From a candidate division TM6 bacterium UASB124 (GTDB lineage: Bacteria; Dependentiae; Babeliae; Babeliales; RVW-14), in assembly GCA_001468855.1 (NCBI GenBank), contig LDIV01000001.1:498728-507920 (forward strand): 9,193 bases of DNA. The letters are read 5' to 3'. How positions within the stretch are numbered: position 1 is the stretch's first letter; each line of letters opens with the position of its first letter. The notes under the pieces are model-generated. The model ran no database searches. It was not told where the DNA came from and saw nothing but the letters and a program-made list of their open reading frames with translations. This document shows, one piece after another, positions 6,215 through 9,193 of this stretch. The translations under genes and the position numbers were made by a program.

Positions 6215-7270
6215 CTAAAACATAGACTGAAAAATTTTCAAAAATTTATCGTGTTCATATTGAGATAAAAATTCAAAAGCAACTCTAAGCACATAGATTG
6301 GTAATAATTGAATATCTGATCGACCATTCATAAGTGTTTCTAATTTTACCCAGTCCTTTGCCGTTGTCAGAATGGCATCACATTTTTTTGTTTTCATAAC
6401 CGAGATAAGATTATCTATATCTTGCGGTTTATAATGATGATGATCTTTATATTCTTGTGTAGCACCAATTACAACACCTGCTTGCCGAGCCGTATTGCAC
6501 ACGCCTGAAAAAGAACCAACGCCAGCCGCCACTAAAAATTTTTTATTGGAATAATCAGATCTCCCAACCTCTGTTTTATTGTGAAAAAAAATACCACTGG
6601 GAACATGCGCACCCATAAAAATTCGATCACCGTCAAAATCAGTAAGTATTTTTTCTTTTATATTCAAACGCTCTTGCTCACGTATCATATCAGCATGCGT
6701 CAATATAATAAAATCAGCTCTGGCATAGTCTTTTTCACGTAAACGTCCGGCAGGTAAACAATGACCATTATCAAAGGGCGCACGTGCATCAAGCAGTAAA
6801 ATTTCACAATCTTTTTTCACTGAATAATTTTGATACGCATCATCCAATACAACATACTTAATTTTTTTATTCTCATGCTGCATCCATGATTCAAGCAACC
6901 GACAAGACATGTAACGATTGGTTCCTACGACAACAGGAATCGATAACTCTTGGCAATACATCATCGCTTCATCGCCTGACTCTCCTCTGCTTATAAAAAC
7001 AGAAGACCCATCACTGACCATAGTAGACCGACCCATTTTTTCTATCGAGCCTTTATATCCACGAAGAACAATAGCAGATTCTTGAACACCTAAAATACGA
7101 ACAAGGAATGGGACCACGACTGATTTACCGGTGCCCCCAACACTTAGGTTGCCAACAGAGGTTATCTTAAAAGAGAAAGTTTCCTTATTGCTCTTAATTT
7201 TTTTATACAAAGAAATTATAAAAAAACCGAGTCTATAAAGAAGCTCAAAAGGATACAAAAGAAAAATCAC
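6215..7270 (-). CDS. lpxK: Tetraacyldisaccharide 4'-kinase (lipid A biosynthesis)
   Basis: Inner-membrane-associated kinase that uses ATP to phosphorylate the 4' position of tetraacyl-disaccharide-1-phosphate, giving lipid IVA in the Raetz pathway. The 351-residue protein has the family layout: an N-terminal hydrophobic anchor (about 2-22), the Walker A loop GNLSVGGTGKS at 40-50, LRGYKG at 69-74, GDEA at 99-102, and LDDAYQNY at 142-149 where LpxK usually has DDGxQH. DNGHCLPAGRLRE follows at 167-179, then an AAGVGSF stretch, a DHHHY motif with the expected catalytic-region histidine, and TTAKDWVKL, where TEKD is more usual. The start codon is GTG, 5 nt after the infB stop, with only a weak purine-rich site inside the infB end, so it probably depends on infB transcription and translation. 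It implies an outer membrane with lipid A. Confidence 0.95.
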   Translation of the reverse strand: MIFLLYPFELLYRLGFFIISLYKKIKSNKETFSFKITSVGNLSVGGTGKSVVVPFLVRILGVQESAIVLRGYKGSIEKMGRSTMVSDGSSVFISRGESGDEAMMYCQELSIPVVVGTNRYMSCRLLESWMQHENKKIKYVVLDDAYQNYSVKKDCEILLLDARAPFDNGHCLPAGRLREKDYARADFIILTHADMIREQERLNIKEKILTDFDGDRIFMGAHVPSGIFFHNKTEVGRSDYSNKKFLVAAGVGSFSGVCNTARQAGVVIGATQEYKDHHHYKPQDIDNLISVMKTKKCDAILTTAKDWVKLETLMNGRSDIQLLPIYVLRVAFEFLSQYEHDKFLKIFQSMF

Positions 7271-7275
7271 AACAA

Positions 7276-9193
7276 TTACTCTGCCTTGGTTTGAGTATAC
7301 ACAAGAACTATATCACCCTCTTGCCATTGGTCAAAACCATCGGCAGTAAAGCCACACTCAAAACCTGCATGTATTTCTTTAACCGGTTTGCGTTCACGTT
7401 GCAACGTCGATACTTTTGCTTCGCCCATTTCTTTACCGCTACGAACACAAACAACCTTATTGCCACGAGCAAGAACACCGTCACGCATATAACAACCGGC
7501 AATAATTCCAACGCCCTTAATGTCGAAAACTTTTTTGACAACAGCTTCGCCAACCTTGGTCCAAACAAGTGCGATTTCTTTTTTGGATTGTAAAAGTTTT
7601 TCTAGTGATTCGATTAATTCATAAATGATTTGATAGGTTTGAATATCAACCTGCTTTTCCTTGGCATAAAGCTGAGCATTCTTTTCCACATGAATATTAA
7701 AGCCGAGAACAAATGCATCCGTATTCGATGCCAAATCAATATCTCCTTCAGAAACATCACCAATTCCAACAGAAACAATATTAATTGGGCACTTAATATC
7801 CTTATTCTGTTTAATCAATTTATCAATAGAATCCATTATAGCTTCTTTAGAGCCACGTGTATCGGTTTTTAAAATAAGATTAATGTATTTAGATTCTTTT
7901 TGAGGTTGAGGCAACATCGTAATTGCCGGTTGAATTTGCACAACGGGCTCAATTTCTTTATGAAATTTTGCACGTGTATATTCTTGTTGAGTAACAACCT
8001 TTAGCCAATCACCTATACCACTGAATGTATCAAATCCGACAACTTGTACTGGCATGGATGGATTTGCTTGAGTTACTCTTTGACCCAAGCTGTTAACCAA
8101 AATTCTCACTTTTCCTGTTGCCGAACCACAAACAAAATAATCACCTTGTTTAAGAACACCCTCTTTGCATATCACTGTTGCTACAGGGCCAAAACCTTTT
8201 TCAATATGTGATTCAATAACAAAGGCACTTGCAGGAACATCTGTAAGGGCTTTAAGATCCATCAATTGCGATTGCAATACAATCATTTCCAATAGTTCAT
8301 TAACGCCCTGCCCGGTCTTTGCAGAGATTGGAACAATAATTGTTTGTCCACCCCACTCTTCTGGCATCAATTCATACTGTGCAAGCTGTCGCTTAACGGT
8401 TTCAATACCTGATGGAGATTGCATTTTATCAATCTTGTTAACAGCAACAATAATTGGAACCCCAGAAGATTTTGCAAGATTAATTGCCTCAACAGTCTGT
8501 GGCTTAATACCATCATCGACAGCAACAACAAGAACAACAATGTCAGTAACTTTTGAGCCACGCTGTCTTATATAAGAAAAAGCTTCATGGCCAGGGGTAT
8601 CCAAGAAAACAATCTTTCCGTGTGTACTATCAACTTCCCAGGCACGAATGTGTTGGGTAATGCCACCTTTTTCAGTAGCAGCAACATTCATTTTTCTAAT
8701 AAAATCAAGCAAGGTTGTCTTGCCATGATCGACGTGCCCCATGACAACAACAACAGGCCAACGCGTTTGACCACGGGTTACAACAATATCTTTTTTGGCT
8801 ATCATTTCTTGCGGTTGTTCGGCAACTTTAACACGAACAGCGATACCAAAATGTTGCCCTAGCTCTTTAATGTTATCAAGTGTTAAAATATGGTTTCTAT
8901 TACAAACCAAGCCCTTTTTCAGAAGATACAGAATAAGATCACCTGATGGCTTACCAAATAGATCGGCAACCTCAAAAAGAGCCATACTTTTTTCAACTGT
9001 TATCTCGGTAACAGGCCCCTTTGGTGCTTCAATATGAACAACAGGTCTTGGACGGCGACGACGGCGACGACGAGCACTTGCTGCCTGTCCCCCCATAAAT
9101 CCAGCGAATCCTTTTCCTTGAAGCAAACGCTTAATTCGCTCTTGCTCTTGAAGTTCTTGCTGTTCCAAATCTTCAAAATCAGCAACCACCAGT
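7276..9193 (-). CDS. infB: Translation initiation factor IF-2 (N-terminus beyond right edge)
   Basis: GTPase that brings initiator fMet-tRNA to the 30S subunit and promotes 70S joining. Numbering from the GTG codon at 9187-9189, the visible 637 residues run: a Glu/Gln-rich helix (5-23), an Arg run (40-46), an IF2_N domain (about 60-118), and the G domain with GHVDHGKT 151-158, Thr178 in GGITQH, DTPGHE 197-202, NKID 251-254 and SAK 289-291. The beta-barrel domain II, domain III (around the DTRGSKEAI stretch) and the C-terminal fMet-tRNA-binding barrel follow. The reading frame stays open to the window edge with Leu-Val before the GTG, so that codon is probably internal and the true start lies outside. 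Arg182 replaces the Gly usual after GGITQHI. lpxK follows after 5 nt instead of the common rbfA/truB. Confidence 0.97.
   Translation of the reverse strand, partial: LVVADFEDLEQQELQEQERIKRLLQGKGFAGFMGGQAASARRRRRRRPRPVVHIEAPKGPVTEITVEKSMALFEVADLFGKPSGDLILYLLKKGLVCNRNHILTLDNIKELGQHFGIAVRVKVAEQPQEMIAKKDIVVTRGQTRWPVVVVMGHVDHGKTTLLDFIRKMNVAATEKGGITQHIRAWEVDSTHGKIVFLDTPGHEAFSYIRQRGSKVTDIVVLVVAVDDGIKPQTVEAINLAKSSGVPIIVAVNKIDKMQSPSGIETVKRQLAQYELMPEEWGGQTIIVPISAKTGQGVNELLEMIVLQSQLMDLKALTDVPASAFVIESHIEKGFGPVATVICKEGVLKQGDYFVCGSATGKVRILVNSLGQRVTQANPSMPVQVVGFDTFSGIGDWLKVVTQQEYTRAKFHKEIEPVVQIQPAITMLPQPQKESKYINLILKTDTRGSKEAIMDSIDKLIKQNKDIKCPINIVSVGIGDVSEGDIDLASNTDAFVLGFNIHVEKNAQLYAKEKQVDIQTYQIIYELIESLEKLLQSKKEIALVWTKVGEAVVKKVFDIKGVGIIAGCYMRDGVLARGNKVVCVRSGKEMGEAKVSTLQRERKPVKEIHAGFECGFTADGFDQWQEGDIVLVYTQTKAE

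Noticed and set aside
8165..8575. 136-codon plus-strand frame opposite infB
   Set aside because: Antisense shadow of the conserved IF-2 G domain and domain II.
9052..9072. Arg run in IF-2 as a simple-repeat expansion or frameshift signal
   Set aside because: The codons are mixed CGN in frame, and basic low-complexity linkers are common in the IF-2 N-terminal region.
9187..9189. GTG as the true start of infB
   Set aside because: The frame stays open to the window edge, and IF-2 normally has more sequence before this point, so the codon is probably internal.

Overview
The window is AT-rich bacterial DNA, densely packed with genes on both strands. It carries lipid A (lpxK) and polyprenyl-phosphate sugar-transfer genes, so the host is very probably Gram-negative with an outer membrane. 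Several features recall the host-associated phylum Dependentiae (TM6, the Babela relatives): an exported ankyrin-repeat protein, several small exported proteins without recognisable family, signal peptides ending in Ala directly followed by Met, and low GC. That assignment is inference from gene style, not from a marker phylogeny.

Left part, plus strand (199-3944): an unrecognised exported protein with a seven-serine tract; an exported ankyrin-repeat protein; a fold-type II PLP enzyme of the D-cysteine desulfhydrase/ACC deaminase superfamily with a signal-peptide-like N-terminus; and a complete endonuclease IV (nfo) with all nine metal ligands. The last three are closely spaced (52 nt, then 3 nt) and probably form one transcript. 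The first has its own leader region and may be separate.

Middle part, minus strand (3922-5672): a WecA/MraY-type polyprenyl-phosphate sugar-phosphate transferase is followed by an unrecognised membrane protein with a signal peptide. The two share an ATGA stop/start overlap. The 3' end of the membrane-protein gene overlaps the 3' end of nfo by 23 bp, tail to tail. An extended -10 promoter lies about 50 nt upstream of the transferase.

Gap 5673-6214: 542 nt with no convincing intact gene. It holds the transferase promoter, an imperfect tandem repeat, two inverted repeats, and what looks like the decayed left end of an IS30-family insertion sequence.

Right part, minus strand (6215-9193): translation initiation factor IF-2 (infB, N-terminus beyond the right edge) is followed after 5 nt by lpxK, which begins with GTG. 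In many bacteria infB is followed by rbfA and truB, so this pairing is notable.

I see no defence island, CRISPR array, RNA gene or clearly new multi-gene system. The best leads are the apparently exported PLP enzyme with altered specificity residues, the exported ankyrin protein, the orphan membrane protein coupled to the sugar transferase, and the repeat-rich gap with its IS30-like relic.
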